Source of the DNA: Anaerolineales bacterium | Lineage (GTDB): Bacteria > Chloroflexota > Anaerolineae > Anaerolineales > UBA4823 | Length of the DNA: 64,000 nucleotides | Assembly (NCBI GenBank): GCA_020061105.1 | Contig: JAGUYW010000027.1 | Coordinates: 1 to 64,000 of the forward strand | Direction of reading: 5' to 3' | Shown: positions 24,542-32,867 of the stretch, one piece after another | How the letters are laid out: each line of letters starts with the position of its first letter | Numbering within the stretch: the stretch's first letter is position 1 | Program-made: the position numbers and the translations under genes | The notes under the pieces: model-generated | What the model saw: only the letters and a program-made list of their open reading frames with translations | What the model was told of the DNA's origin: nothing | The model's database searches: none

Positions 24542-25195
24542 ATGCTGTTACAAACTGAACGCCAGGAAATTGTCCATTTTGGACGGAAATTGCTCGCCGC
24601 GCAACTTACTACCGGCTCGGGCGGAAACTTGAGCATCATCGATCGCCAGCTCGGGCTGGTCGCCATTAAACCGAGCGGTGTGGATTACCTGGAAATGCAA
24701 GCCGGAGATGTGGTGGTGGTCGACCTGGCAGGCAAGATTGTGGAAGGACGGCTCAAGCCCTCCAGCGAACTGAGCCTGCACCTTGAGTTGCTCCAGGCGC
24801 GCCCCGATATCCAGGCCGTGGTGCACACCCACCAGGTCTACGCCACGACATTCGCCTGCCTGGGCCAGGAGATTCCGGCGGTGCATTACCTGGTCGGCTA
24901 TGCCGGTGATAAGGTGCCGTTGGCGAAATACGCCACCTATGGCACGCCGGAACTGGCGCGCAATATCGCCCAGGCGATCGGCCAATATAATGCTTGCCTG
25001 ATGGCGAATCACGGGATTGTCACGGTGGGCAAGAGCCTGGAGGCGGCCTTTAACGTGGCGGAAGAGATCGAACTGGTGGCGCGCCTGTATTACCAGGGCC
25101 TGTGCATCGGCAAGCCGCAAATCCTATCGCAAGATGAAATGGCAGTCGTGGTGAAGAAGTTTGCCACGTATGGGCAGCCGCAAGCGGCTGAGTGA
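24542..25195 (+). CDS. Class II aldolase, L-fuculose-phosphate aldolase-like
   Basis: The 217-residue protein is a zinc-dependent class II aldolase/adducin-fold enzyme: TTGSGGNLS (phosphate-binding), IKPSGVDY, SSELSLHLELL, the zinc-binding VVHTHQVYAT and a later LMANHGIVTVG. Family members cleave L-fuculose-1-phosphate or related sugar phosphates, or epimerise ribulose-5-phosphate; the exact substrate cannot be told. The start is ATG 24542 with GAGAGG upstream. It converges with plsC, with only 8 nt between the stop codons. Confidence 0.83.
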   Translation: MLLQTERQEIVHFGRKLLAAQLTTGSGGNLSIIDRQLGLVAIKPSGVDYLEMQAGDVVVVDLAGKIVEGRLKPSSELSLHLELLQARPDIQAVVHTHQVYATTFACLGQEIPAVHYLVGYAGDKVPLAKYATYGTPELARNIAQAIGQYNACLMANHGIVTVGKSLEAAFNVAEEIELVARLYYQGLCIGKPQILSQDEMAVVVKKFATYGQPQAAE

Positions 25196-25203
25196 GTGGG
25201 GCG

Positions 25204-25896
25204 TTAGCCGGCTGGTGGGGAAGCCTCGCCGCGCTCGGCGAGCAGTTGGTGTAAGCGCGGATGGTCGCTGTACACGCCGCGATACTCCGGTTTGAGCAAG
25301 GCGGCAATCTGGCACATAATCTCGTCGGTGTGTTGTTGCAGCGTTTCTTCGCGCTCCTGGCTGCGGCTGGGTGGCAGGGTGAAGGGTAGGCCGATGCGAG
25401 CGATCACTTTCGAGCGGCGCAGGCGTAAGGCCTCGTGGACGACGCGTTTATCTTCGGTGCCCATCAAAGCCACCGGGATAATCGGTACATTGGCTTTGCT
25501 GGCCAGAAAACTCACCCCCGGTTTGCCCTCGATCAGGGCGCCGGTCTGGCTGCGGGTGCCCTCCGGCGCCAGCACCAGCAAGCCGCCCTTGCGCAGCCGG
25601 TTGAGCGCCTTGCGCACGGCGGCGAAATCGGCGTTGAAGCGGTCGATGAAGATAGCGTCCATCTGGTGAGCAAACCAGCGCCACAGCGGGCTGCGTTCGT
25701 ATTTCTCGGCTACGAACATGATGATATCCTGGCGTTCGAGCACGGCGTACACCATGGCTGGATCCAGGCGCCCCAAATGATTGGAGGCGACAACGTAGTT
25801 CCCGCTGATGGGCAGATTTTCGGCGCCCTCGATTTCTAAGCGGGTGGTCAGACGAACAAAGTTCTTGATGATCCAGCGAGCGAGTTGGTAGCCCAT
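25204..25896 (-). CDS. plsC: 1-acyl-sn-glycerol-3-phosphate acyltransferase-like protein
   Basis: The 230-residue membrane-associated enzyme has the acyltransferase motif I N-H-x4-D (ASNHLGRLDPAMV) and motif III EGTRS (LVLAPEGTRSQTGALIEGKPG), with motif II FIDR between. PlsC adds the second acyl chain to make phosphatidic acid. Some relatives act on other lipids, so the symbol is a family-level call. It stands between a convergent aldolase gene and the mevalonate-type operon, separated from the latter by about 130 nt. Confidence 0.85.
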   Translation of the reverse strand: MGYQLARWIIKNFVRLTTRLEIEGAENLPISGNYVVASNHLGRLDPAMVYAVLERQDIIMFVAEKYERSPLWRWFAHQMDAIFIDRFNADFAAVRKALNRLRKGGLLVLAPEGTRSQTGALIEGKPGVSFLASKANVPIIPVALMGTEDKRVVHEALRLRRSKVIARIGLPFTLPPSRSQEREETLQQHTDEIMCQIAALLKPEYRGVYSDHPRLHQLLAERGEASPPAG

Positions 25897-26029
25897 ATCC
25901 CTTTAGTCGATGAAATGCATGGTTGGGTTGCTTGTAATTGCCATCCTGCAGTAATCATATCTTGCAGTTGGCAAATCGTCAATCTCTGCGGCGCGAGTTG
26001 GTGCGCCAGCACGTCGAAGCCCAGGAAGG

Positions 26030-27268
26030 TTAGCGCTTACGGACGAACTGGATGACCCCCCAGCGCCCACTGGTCTGCCAGTGGGCGTCGATTTGTGCGG
26101 CGGCCTGGGCAACGCCGGGCTGTAAACCGGCGATGGTGTTGGCTTTTATCACGCGCAACGCCAGCCAGGGGCTGGGGGCGTACTGCAGAACCTGCTCCAG
26201 GGGCGTTTCGGGGGGCCAGTGGCGGTCGCCCACCCAGCGCCGGTAGTTGGCGTCGCCTTTGTTGATCAGCAGGCCGGCTTCGCTCAGTTGGCGCAGCAGC
26301 GCACCTGGCATTTGCCAGCCGGGCAGCGGCGAGGTCCAGAAATAATCGCTGCGCAGTTGCAGGCGCCCGGCGTCCATATCAAGCAACAGGCGCTGACCGA
26401 GGGCCTGGAATTCACCGGGCGCTTGGCCTTCCAGAAATTCGATCATTGCCAGCACGTCACCGGCGGTAGCGTCCGAGACATAGGTGGGGTGCGGCTTGAC
26501 GTGCAGGCGCGTTTGCTCGGCCAGACCGGTGCGCAGCAGGAAATCGACCAGCACGAGGTCGTATGCCAGTTCCATCCCGGCGTTGTCGAGGATGAAATCT
26601 ATCCGCCGGCGGGAATTTTCCAGGGTGCAGACGGTTTGGCTGGCCTCTCTGGATTGGTCTGCCAGCAGCATTTCATCCAGACGGTCTACTGCTGGGGCGT
26701 CTGGTTGTTCGCTGGAGCCGGCTGGCCACATGCTGCGGTCGGCCTGGTTGCCCCAAATCGCCAATCGCAAACGGCGCGCCAGCAATTCAGCGTTCGCCTG
26801 CGGAGGTGGTGTTTCTGATGGGTGTCCTGCCCCGGCAGCGGCGTAGAACTGCTGGATAGCCGGCAAAATACCTGGCAAATCTTGCTCCTTGTGCATCAGA
26901 TACGGGTCAACCATGAAGCCTGCTCCGGGCTGGTAATAGTCGGTGGCTTGCAAGATGCGGCGGAAGAAATACGTTTCGGCGGCAAACCACGGCGCTTCCA
27001 GCCAGGTCTGCCCAAGGTAGGGGGCGAAGTCACGTTCCCAGGCGGCGGCGTCCGGCGCATGCGGATCATCCAGCGCGGTCATTTTTCCGTGTGGCATCTC
27101 TGCCAGCAAGGCCTGCAGGCCGCGCTGGGCCTCGGCGTGCCAGGCCCGGCTTTGCAGCGTTTGCCGGGCAATGCGCGGCAGGCGGTTGGTAATAGTTTGG
27201 TGGGCAAATGGGTTATCCTGATCTGTTCCGCGCAGCGGCGGGGGCAGGGGCAAGTTCGGTTGGGTCAT
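26030..27268 (-). CDS. DUF89 / ARMT1-like metal-dependent phosphatase
   Basis: The 412-residue protein resembles the DUF89 damage-control phosphatase family. The conserved FILDNAGMELAYDLVLVDFL segment holds the Asp/Asn metal ligands, and LINKGDANYRRWVGDRHW is the typical C-terminal motif. These enzymes dephosphorylate harmful or surplus phosphometabolites. The start at 27268 overlaps the aconitase-X small subunit stop (ATGA). Its place at the end of a mevalonate-type operon suggests a phosphorylated intermediate as substrate, which is inference. An upstream extension of the frame to 27412 is only a shadow of the previous gene. Confidence 0.83.
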   Translation of the reverse strand: MTQPNLPLPPPLRGTDQDNPFAHQTITNRLPRIARQTLQSRAWHAEAQRGLQALLAEMPHGKMTALDDPHAPDAAAWERDFAPYLGQTWLEAPWFAAETYFFRRILQATDYYQPGAGFMVDPYLMHKEQDLPGILPAIQQFYAAAGAGHPSETPPPQANAELLARRLRLAIWGNQADRSMWPAGSSEQPDAPAVDRLDEMLLADQSREASQTVCTLENSRRRIDFILDNAGMELAYDLVLVDFLLRTGLAEQTRLHVKPHPTYVSDATAGDVLAMIEFLEGQAPGEFQALGQRLLLDMDAGRLQLRSDYFWTSPLPGWQMPGALLRQLSEAGLLINKGDANYRRWVGDRHWPPETPLEQVLQYAPSPWLALRVIKANTIAGLQPGVAQAAAQIDAHWQTSGRWGVIQFVRKR

Positions 27269-27669
27269 CTGGATGGGCCTTCCTGGGTTTCTATGAGGCC
27301 GTTGTCGCCGTCCACAAGCAGTAAGTCGCCGCTGTGCAGCTGTTCGCAGGCGATCTGATCGAGACAGGGGATTTCGGCAATAATGCAGCCCACGGCGATG
27401 ATGGTCTCGCATTCGGCGTTGAGGATGGCTGCCGGGGCTTTACCGTTGAACTTTAACCGGTACAGAGTGTAAGAACCGACTGTTGAGCCTTTGCCGCTGG
27501 GAAAAACCAGCACTTTGCCGGCGATCGATTGTCCTTCCAGATCGTGACCGCGCTCGACCACCACCCCGGTATCGGGGTCAACCCCCCCGAAGAATGAGAT
27601 GCCCATCCTGCTGACCAGCGCCGGCCCTTGGGCGCGCCCAGGGGCGATTTTCCGACCATGTAATTTCAT
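27265..27669 (-). CDS. Aconitase-X small subunit (DUF126 swivel domain)
   Basis: The 134-residue protein is the separate swivel domain of an aconitase X enzyme: GRKIAPGRAQGPALVSRMGISFFGG at the start (in part), LVFPSGKGSTVGSYTLYRL in the centre, and a C-terminal GDLLLVDGDNG. With the large subunit it forms a 4Fe-4S dehydratase. In archaea the two-subunit form is phosphomevalonate dehydratase; in some bacteria related proteins dehydrate 3-hydroxyproline. It overlaps both neighbours by 4 nt. The neighbouring UbiD gene favours the mevalonate role. Confidence 0.85.
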   Translation of the reverse strand: MKLHGRKIAPGRAQGPALVSRMGISFFGGVDPDTGVVVERGHDLEGQSIAGKVLVFPSGKGSTVGSYTLYRLKFNGKAPAAILNAECETIIAVGCIIAEIPCLDQIACEQLHSGDLLLVDGDNGLIETQEGPSR

Positions 27670-28865
27670 TGCAAGGCCTGCCTGACCACCTCTTCGAAAG
27701 GTAAGAAGACGGTATTGAAATTGTTTTTTGCATAGGCATAGTAACAGGCCTTGGCGCTGTCGGTCGCCAGAACCTTGAAGCGGCCTTTGATCGGCGCCAC
27801 CACGCAGCAGGTATCGGCGGCGAAGCGGGCGCCGCTGGCTTCGATGACTGCCGTGTAGCCCAGTTGGTCGGCCAGCTGCTTGACCGGGCGAGCGGTGGTG
27901 ATCCAGAATTCTTTCACCACCCGTTGGCCTTCCAACAAGCGCGCCAGGTGGGCGATCTCTTCAATGGTCAAATGCGGGCAGCCCAGGCTGACAAAATCGA
28001 CCTCCTGTGGCTGGGCGTCATTCATGGAATCGATGGCGGCTTGCAAGTCTGCGGCGCTGATCTCCAGATGCTGCTCTGGAAGCGGCGTCTGGCTGGCCTC
28101 GGGGGTTATTCCTTCAATATGAAACATAGCCGCTCCGCCATACGTTGCTAAACTTGCACATAGGGCTTTGAGTTCTTCCAGCGAGGCGCTGGGGATGCCG
28201 GTAATGTAGGGCAGGGGTTTGATGGCGTTAGCCTGGAGTCTCTCACCGATGGCTTTGCCCAGGGCGCCGAACTGGTAGGCGCCTTGCAGTGTGCATTGAA
28301 CTTTGGCGATCACAGATGGGGCGCGATTGGCATTTAGATGGTATCCGTATTTCGGGGTACGACCGGTCAGAGCGGCTGCCAGGGCGCTGGGACCGCCTTC
28401 ACGGTTGCTGCGCGCCCCCAGCACCGAGTTGGCATAGCAGACTGCGCTGCTCTCGGCCCAGGCGATATGCTCACCCCGGCCAGGCTGGTTGCCCACCAGA
28501 TAGGGTGTGCAGGTGCAGGTGGTTTGGACGCCCATGCGCGAGAAAGCCTCGATGACGCGCATTTGCTGGACAGCAAAGGTTTCGGGGATGCCCAACGCTT
28601 GCCAGTTTTCGATATCCATGCCTGCCGGGTTCAAGGTGGTTAAAACGCGCGCTTTGCCGCCGCCACCGGCCATCTCGTTCAAGAATTGCAGGCCGGCTTC
28701 GCCCAGGTTGTCGTAGCTCACCCCGGCAACCTGGACGGAGGTCACCGGCGTCATGCTTTCGGCGCCGTAGATCGTCCCCAGGGCTTGCAAGATTTGCATA
28801 GCCTTCTGGGCGGCGCGGCCTGCGCGGCCGGCCAGCATGGCTTCTTCTTCGTGCGTCAGTTTCAT
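27666..28865 (-). CDS. Aconitase-X large subunit, probable phosphomevalonate dehydratase
   Basis: The 399-residue catalytic subunit starts MKLTHEEEAMLAGRAG, the usual aconitase-X beginning. Further motifs: TCTCTPYLVGNQP and GEHIAWAESSAVCYANSVLG (cluster and substrate region), GARSNREGGPSAL, FVSLGCPHLTIEEI and a Cys pair near FAADTCCVV. The start at 28865 follows CAGGA and overlaps DUF2721 by 4 nt; an upstream extension to 29045 is a shadow. With DUF126 and the UbiD-like gene it fits the archaeal step from mevalonate-5-phosphate to trans-anhydromevalonate-5-phosphate. The alternative is a hydroxyproline dehydratase. Confidence 0.83.
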   Translation of the reverse strand: MKLTHEEEAMLAGRAGRAAQKAMQILQALGTIYGAESMTPVTSVQVAGVSYDNLGEAGLQFLNEMAGGGGKARVLTTLNPAGMDIENWQALGIPETFAVQQMRVIEAFSRMGVQTTCTCTPYLVGNQPGRGEHIAWAESSAVCYANSVLGARSNREGGPSALAAALTGRTPKYGYHLNANRAPSVIAKVQCTLQGAYQFGALGKAIGERLQANAIKPLPYITGIPSASLEELKALCASLATYGGAAMFHIEGITPEASQTPLPEQHLEISAADLQAAIDSMNDAQPQEVDFVSLGCPHLTIEEIAHLARLLEGQRVVKEFWITTARPVKQLADQLGYTAVIEASGARFAADTCCVVAPIKGRFKVLATDSAKACYYAYAKNNFNTVFLPFEEVVRQALQ

Positions 28866-29269
28866 GGCTTTTCCTGCGGCCCATCTTCCAGGTCGCGCAA
28901 GCGAATATTCAAGGCATCGACCGAGATTTGAATCTCGCGAAACGAAAGAAAGAGCGAGGCGGTCATCAGCAGCAGGCTGACGCCAAAAATCCATTGCCCG
29001 ACTTGCACCCAGCCGATGAAAAGCACGAACATGCACACCACGCACAAAAGCAGGCTGGCGACCCCGTAGGCCTGCATGTTGCGGATCAAGACCATGCGGT
29101 AGCGCAGGTTGGCAATCTGTCCGGGGATCAACTGATCATGGTCGCGTTTGTACTTGGCGTGCAGATCGCGGATCAGGTTGGCTAGCGCCAGGAAGCGGTT
29201 GGTGTAAGCTAACAGCAGCAGCGAAATGGCCGGGAAGAGCAGCGCGGGGGTGGTCAGTTCGATGGTCAT
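28862..29269 (-). CDS. DUF2721 membrane protein
   Basis: The 135-residue protein has three predicted membrane helices (LTTPALLFPAISLLLLAYTN; MQAYGVASLLLCVVCMFVLF; WIFGVSLLLMTASLFLSF) and the basic loop ANLIRDLH...LRYRM usual for DUF2721. Function is unknown. It overlaps the UbiD-like gene and the aconitase-X large gene by 4 nt on each side, so it is made from the same mRNA, but no known isoprenoid step calls for such a protein. Confidence 0.78.
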   Translation of the reverse strand: MTIELTTPALLFPAISLLLLAYTNRFLALANLIRDLHAKYKRDHDQLIPGQIANLRYRMVLIRNMQAYGVASLLLCVVCMFVLFIGWVQVGQWIFGVSLLLMTASLFLSFREIQISVDALNIRLRDLEDGPQEKP

Positions 29270-30579
29270 TGGGGTCTCCTGGGGAGAAATAGTTCGATAT
29301 CCACTTGTGGAAAGGCAGCCTTTTCGAAAGTCTTACCTTGGGCGTGCAGCGGTTTGGTCAGGTCGAAGCCCACCCGGGTGGTCAGGTGGCTGCCAGGGTC
29401 GGCGCTTGGGTCGAGGCTGGAGCCAGGATGACGCTCCAGGATCACCATCTGCCGGTCGCCTTGGAAGCGGGTTGCCATGGCCCATTCCACTTCGAGAGGA
29501 TTGTAAATATCGATATCCTGATCTACGATGAAAACGTGTTTGCAGGAGCGGTGCCCGGCAAACGCCGCCTCGATTGCCCGCCGCCCGTCATCATCAGATT
29601 GCTTATCAATTTGAACAACGGCGTGCAACCACGAACAGCCGCCCGGGTTGATGTTGACATCCAGGCATTTGACCACCTGGTTGACCTGCCTGAAGATGGT
29701 GGGCTCACGCGGCATGCCCATCAAGAGCTTGTGTTCCAAAGCCCCAGGCAGCAAGGCCTGCCAGATGGCGTCAAGGCGGTGGGTGATGGCTTTCACTTCC
29801 ATCACTGGTTCCTGGCGCACCACGTCGTAAGTCTCGGTCAGGTCGACAAATGGGCCTTCAGCATGGCGGCGGTCCAGGTAGACCGTGCCTTCGATGACGA
29901 ACTCGGCTTCAGCCGGCACGAGCACATCCACGCTTTTTGCGGGGGTCACTTGCAGCGGTTCGAGGGCGTTGGCAATTTCCAGTTCGTCTACCCCGATTTC
30001 GACTGAGGTGGCAGCCGCGGCCAGGACGTTGGGAGAGTTGCCAATGCAGATGGCGACATCCAGGGCGTGCTGGTCTTGCAAGAAAGCGTCGAAATGGCGT
30101 GAGCGCACAATGCGCACCGCCATCTCGGTCTTTGAAATTTGCATGCAGCGGTGAAAATCCAGGTTTTGGCCGTAGCGTGGGTGGCGAGCCACGAAGACCC
30201 CGGAGCTGATGTAATTGCCGCCGTCTTTCTCGCAATGGCGTAAGATCGGCAGGGCGTCCAGGTCTGGGCGTTCCACCACCACTTCCTGGCAGGGTGCATT
30301 GGCAACCACCTGGCAGGGCGAACGCCCCTCGATGGCGCGCAGCAGGGTTGGGATAATCTGGTTGACCGGAATGCCGAAATAAGCCGCGAAATCGGCCTTG
30401 CTGCAAAACAGGTTCCCCGCCACCCGGAAGGCCGACTCATGCACTTGCTCGCACAACAGTGGCTGTGGCTCCATTTGCTTGAGCAGCGCGGCGATCTGGT
30501 AAGTTTTGGAAATCGGGGCGGCAACGCGCCTCAGCAGACGCTGCTCATCCAATCGATTGAGGTATTCTCGGAATGACAT
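29266..30579 (-). CDS. UbiD-family decarboxylase, probable anhydromevalonate-phosphate decarboxylase
   Basis: The 437-residue protein belongs to the prenylated-FMN-dependent UbiD family: ILRHCEKDGGNYISSGVFVA, the NLDFHRCMQI segment, VIEGTVYLDRRHAEGPFVDL (active-site loop) and VDQDIDIYNPLEVEWAMATR. The family decarboxylates unsaturated acids. Being first in an operon with both aconitase-X subunits, it most likely converts trans-anhydromevalonate-5-phosphate to isopentenyl phosphate, as shown for an archaeal homologue. It would need prenylated FMN from a UbiX enzyme encoded elsewhere. Ubiquinone or aromatic acid metabolism is less likely here. Confidence 0.83.
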   Translation of the reverse strand: MSFREYLNRLDEQRLLRRVAAPISKTYQIAALLKQMEPQPLLCEQVHESAFRVAGNLFCSKADFAAYFGIPVNQIIPTLLRAIEGRSPCQVVANAPCQEVVVERPDLDALPILRHCEKDGGNYISSGVFVARHPRYGQNLDFHRCMQISKTEMAVRIVRSRHFDAFLQDQHALDVAICIGNSPNVLAAAATSVEIGVDELEIANALEPLQVTPAKSVDVLVPAEAEFVIEGTVYLDRRHAEGPFVDLTETYDVVRQEPVMEVKAITHRLDAIWQALLPGALEHKLLMGMPREPTIFRQVNQVVKCLDVNINPGGCSWLHAVVQIDKQSDDDGRRAIEAAFAGHRSCKHVFIVDQDIDIYNPLEVEWAMATRFQGDRQMVILERHPGSSLDPSADPGSHLTTRVGFDLTKPLHAQGKTFEKAAFPQVDIELFLPRRPQ

Positions 30580-30632
30580 GCCAGCTCCTTGTAGGGATGG
30601 ACTTTTGCCAAAGTATACTCCACTTTAAAGGA

Positions 30633-30664
30633 ACGTCTCCCAAAAGTTCGATTTTGGGAGACGT
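30633..30664. repeat. Perfect 13-bp inverted repeat upstream of the UbiD-like gene
   Basis: ACGTCTCCCAAAA (30633-30645) and TTTTGGGAGACGT (30652-30664) are exact complements with a 6-nt loop. It lies between the DUF2202 gene end and the UbiD-like start, both on the minus strand. A TCCTTT follows on the minus strand, so it may be a weak terminator for DUF2202, or an operator for the UbiD operon. Confidence 0.6.
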
Positions 30665-30713
30665 GATGGCTTCACGAAATATTCAGATTGTTCTTACGAT
30701 GATGGCTGTTCGT

Positions 30714-31526
30714 TTACAGGCCTTGTCCTCCTGCACCCTGGCCTTGCCCTCCCTGGCCTTGCCCGCCGGCGCCGCGCCCATTGCCACCCCGGGCTGCCAT
30801 AATGGCCTGGTATTGCTCAGCGGTCATATACTGAGGCTGGTAAACCTCGCCGCCCTGGCGCTGCAGCACAGCCGCAAAGGCGCGCAGGTGGCTCTTGGAA
30901 CCGTTCAAGAGGTTATTGAAGACCCGTTGAATGTCGGGGTTATCGGTTTGTGCCAGGCGCTCCTCCAGGTCGAGGATATCGATTTCCTCGATGGCGCCGC
31001 CGACTTTGATGGCTTCTGCCAGCGATTGCGAGCCGCGGGCGATCAGGCTATCGTACAGGGCCTGCAATTCCGGGTTGCTAAACACACCGGGGGTTGCAGA
31101 CGCCGGGTCGTCCAGGCCGTAGCGGTCGAGCAGGCCTTTGATAGCTTCCATGTGGGCCAGTTCGCTGCTGGCGATGGTCTGGAAGGTTTCCAGGCCCCAC
31201 TGCGCGTAGAGCGCTGTGTAAACATCATAAGCCAGCTTTTCTTCTTCGCGCATGTACAGCAGGGCTTGTGCTTCAGCTTCGGTCAACTCGCCGGTGGCAA
31301 GCAAAGTTTGCGTGTGTAGTTCTTCCTGGCGTTGATGTGTTAGCGCCTGCTCCTGAACTTCTGTTTCGCTTTGGTTGTTCAAATTGGCTTGCGCCTGGTC
31401 GCGCTGCATGCTGAGCGGTTGGGTATTTACATGGTTGTCTTGCGCCAGGGTGCGGTTGATCGCGCCAAATACCAGTGCGCCGCCTACGATACTAAACAGA
31501 GAGATGGTGAGAATTTTCTTGAACAT
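30714..31526 (-). CDS. Exported DUF2202 (ferritin-like) protein
   Basis: The 270-residue protein starts with a signal or anchor helix (ILTISLFSIVGGALVFGAIN) and a Gln-rich linker, then a DUF2202 four-helix domain: LLYMREEEKLAYDVYTAL, IASSELAHMEAIKGLLDRYG, ALYDSLIARG, SHLRAFAAVLQRQGG. The E-x-x-H and ExxxxY patterns are ferritin-like and could bind metal. The C-terminus is a low-complexity Gly/Gln tail (GGQGQGGQGQGAGGQG). It follows the DUF4405 gene with a 52-nt gap, suggesting one unit. Function is unknown. Confidence 0.8.
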   Translation of the reverse strand: MFKKILTISLFSIVGGALVFGAINRTLAQDNHVNTQPLSMQRDQAQANLNNQSETEVQEQALTHQRQEELHTQTLLATGELTEAEAQALLYMREEEKLAYDVYTALYAQWGLETFQTIASSELAHMEAIKGLLDRYGLDDPASATPGVFSNPELQALYDSLIARGSQSLAEAIKVGGAIEEIDILDLEERLAQTDNPDIQRVFNNLLNGSKSHLRAFAAVLQRQGGEVYQPQYMTAEQYQAIMAARGGNGRGAGGQGQGGQGQGAGGQGL

Positions 31527-31578
31527 TTTGTACTTCCTTTCATACCTTCACAAGGTTATTCATTAGAGAGTCGGTTAG

Positions 31579-32202
31579 TTAGTTGGCGCTTCGGATCGAA
31601 GCGGGGGAGTTCGCTCGGGTCAAAGGCAGTTGGGCGAACAGATTGCGGGTCACTTTGACGACCCATTTCCAGTGGATGGCGAAGTGCAGGATTGCCGCGC
31701 CGATCAAAACCACCCCGGCCCAGGTGTGGATCATATCCCAAACGAAGCGGCTGAACAGAATGAGAGAGTCAGGGGTTTGTTTGCTGCCGGGGAAAAACAG
31801 GAAATACACACCGCTGATTGCCGTCAGGATAAAGCTGAGCGCAACCACGGTGTTCAAGATCAGGTTCCAACGTCCGGCAGCGTTCATGCCCCCGCATTGG
31901 CCGCGCAGTTCTTTGATTGTGCGGCGCGCCATATTGACCACCCAGGACCAGTGCAGCGCCAGGTGGACGCTGGCAATCATGATCATGGCCAGGCCGCCCC
32001 ACAGGTGCAGATCTTCCCAGGTGTGGCGGATGAAGAGGATCTGTACGTTGTACCACGGGTTGCGCCCGCCCTGGTAGCCGCCAATCGGGAAGAAGAGAAA
32101 GTAATTTCCGGATAGGGCGACGATGACAGCGCTGATAAACAGGCCGGCATCGATCATCCAGTTGTTGCGGGTTTGTTTTGAAACAGCTTTTACACCATTC
32201 AT
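31579..32202 (-). CDS. DUF4405 membrane protein, cytochrome-b-like
   Basis: The 207-residue protein has four membrane helices in two similar halves, each with His residues suited to haem binding (DLHLWGGLAMIMIASVHLAL and DMIHTWAGVVLIGAAILHFA), as in the DUF4405 cytochrome-b561-like fold. Each half also has an FLFFP motif. It could pass electrons across the membrane to or from the exported DUF2202 protein encoded downstream; this is inference from gene order. Confidence 0.8.
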   Translation of the reverse strand: MNGVKAVSKQTRNNWMIDAGLFISAVIVALSGNYFLFFPIGGYQGGRNPWYNVQILFIRHTWEDLHLWGGLAMIMIASVHLALHWSWVVNMARRTIKELRGQCGGMNAAGRWNLILNTVVALSFILTAISGVYFLFFPGSKQTPDSLILFSRFVWDMIHTWAGVVLIGAAILHFAIHWKWVVKVTRNLFAQLPLTRANSPASIRSAN

Positions 32203-32335
32203 GATGAAGTTCTCCTTTTTTCAGAATCAGCAGGCCGGTGTTGCAGTTGGGTGTTGCTGATTGAATTTATCTTACCGGACAGATTTGAAGAATTTGTGAA
32301 GAAGCTTCGTGAATTTGATGTGATCCACCCCGTTA

Positions 32336-32375
32336 AAATAAAAAACGCCGCGCCATGGGTAATTCCTGGCGCGGC
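32336..32375 (-). terminator. Intrinsic terminator after the hsp20 pair
   Basis: GCCGCGCCA and TGGCGCGGC form a perfect 9-bp stem (32347-32355 with 32367-32375). Read on the minus strand it is followed by GTTTTTTATTTTA. It closes the Hsp20 unit. Confidence 0.9.
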
Positions 32376-32401
32376 ATTGAAGCTGAATCTGTTTTTACTG
32401 G

Positions 32402-32812
32402 TTAGTTGTTGTTGGCTTTTACATCGATCTTGCGCACGATCGCCTGGGTTGCCTTGGGCAGGTACAGGCGCAGCAAGCCGTCACGGATGGTAGCCTGGAT
32501 CTTCTCGCGGTCGATATCTTCGGACAGCTTGAAGCTGCGCTGGTAATCGCCTACTTCGTATTCAGCGAAAGCCAGGCCGAAGCCTTCCACTTCCACCGGC
32601 TCGATGTAAGCGTTGACGGTCAGGACATTCTTTTCCAGGGTAATGTCAACGGCTTTCTCGTCTGCGCCGGGGACATCCATCACGATCACCAGTTGATCGT
32701 CTACTTCGTAAATGTCAGCACGAGGGGTGAAGCACATGCATTCGCGGGTGCGCTCAGCGTCTTCGGTGGCTTCGATTTCTTGTTTTTGAACTTCTAAACT
32801 CTTGTCGATCAT
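32402..32812 (-). CDS. Hsp20/alpha-crystallin small heat-shock protein
   Basis: The 136-residue chaperone has an alpha-crystallin domain starting at FTPRADIYEVDDQLVIVMDV and ending with the ATIRDGLLRLYLPKA strand, followed by a short tail without the usual I-x-I motif except KIDV. Small heat-shock proteins hold unfolding proteins for later refolding by DnaK/ClpB. It lies 55 nt after a second hsp20 gene on the same strand. GGAGG precedes the start. Confidence 0.92.
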   Translation of the reverse strand: MIDKSLEVQKQEIEATEDAERTRECMCFTPRADIYEVDDQLVIVMDVPGADEKAVDITLEKNVLTVNAYIEPVEVEGFGLAFAEYEVGDYQRSFKLSEDIDREKIQATIRDGLLRLYLPKATQAIVRKIDVKANNN

Positions 32813-32867
32813 TTCGGCCTCCTTGTTACTCTAACTTCGATAAATCCTACCTCAAGCCTTGCCACAA

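Noticed and set aside
28289-28643. Plus-strand ORFs opposite the aconitase-X large subunit
   Set aside because: They are antisense shadows of a strongly conserved gene in GC-rich DNA and show no family motif.
32203-32335. Possible small gene between DUF4405 and the hsp20 terminator
   Set aside because: The frame starting at 32251 overlaps the terminator and hsp20 3' end and has no ribosome-binding site.
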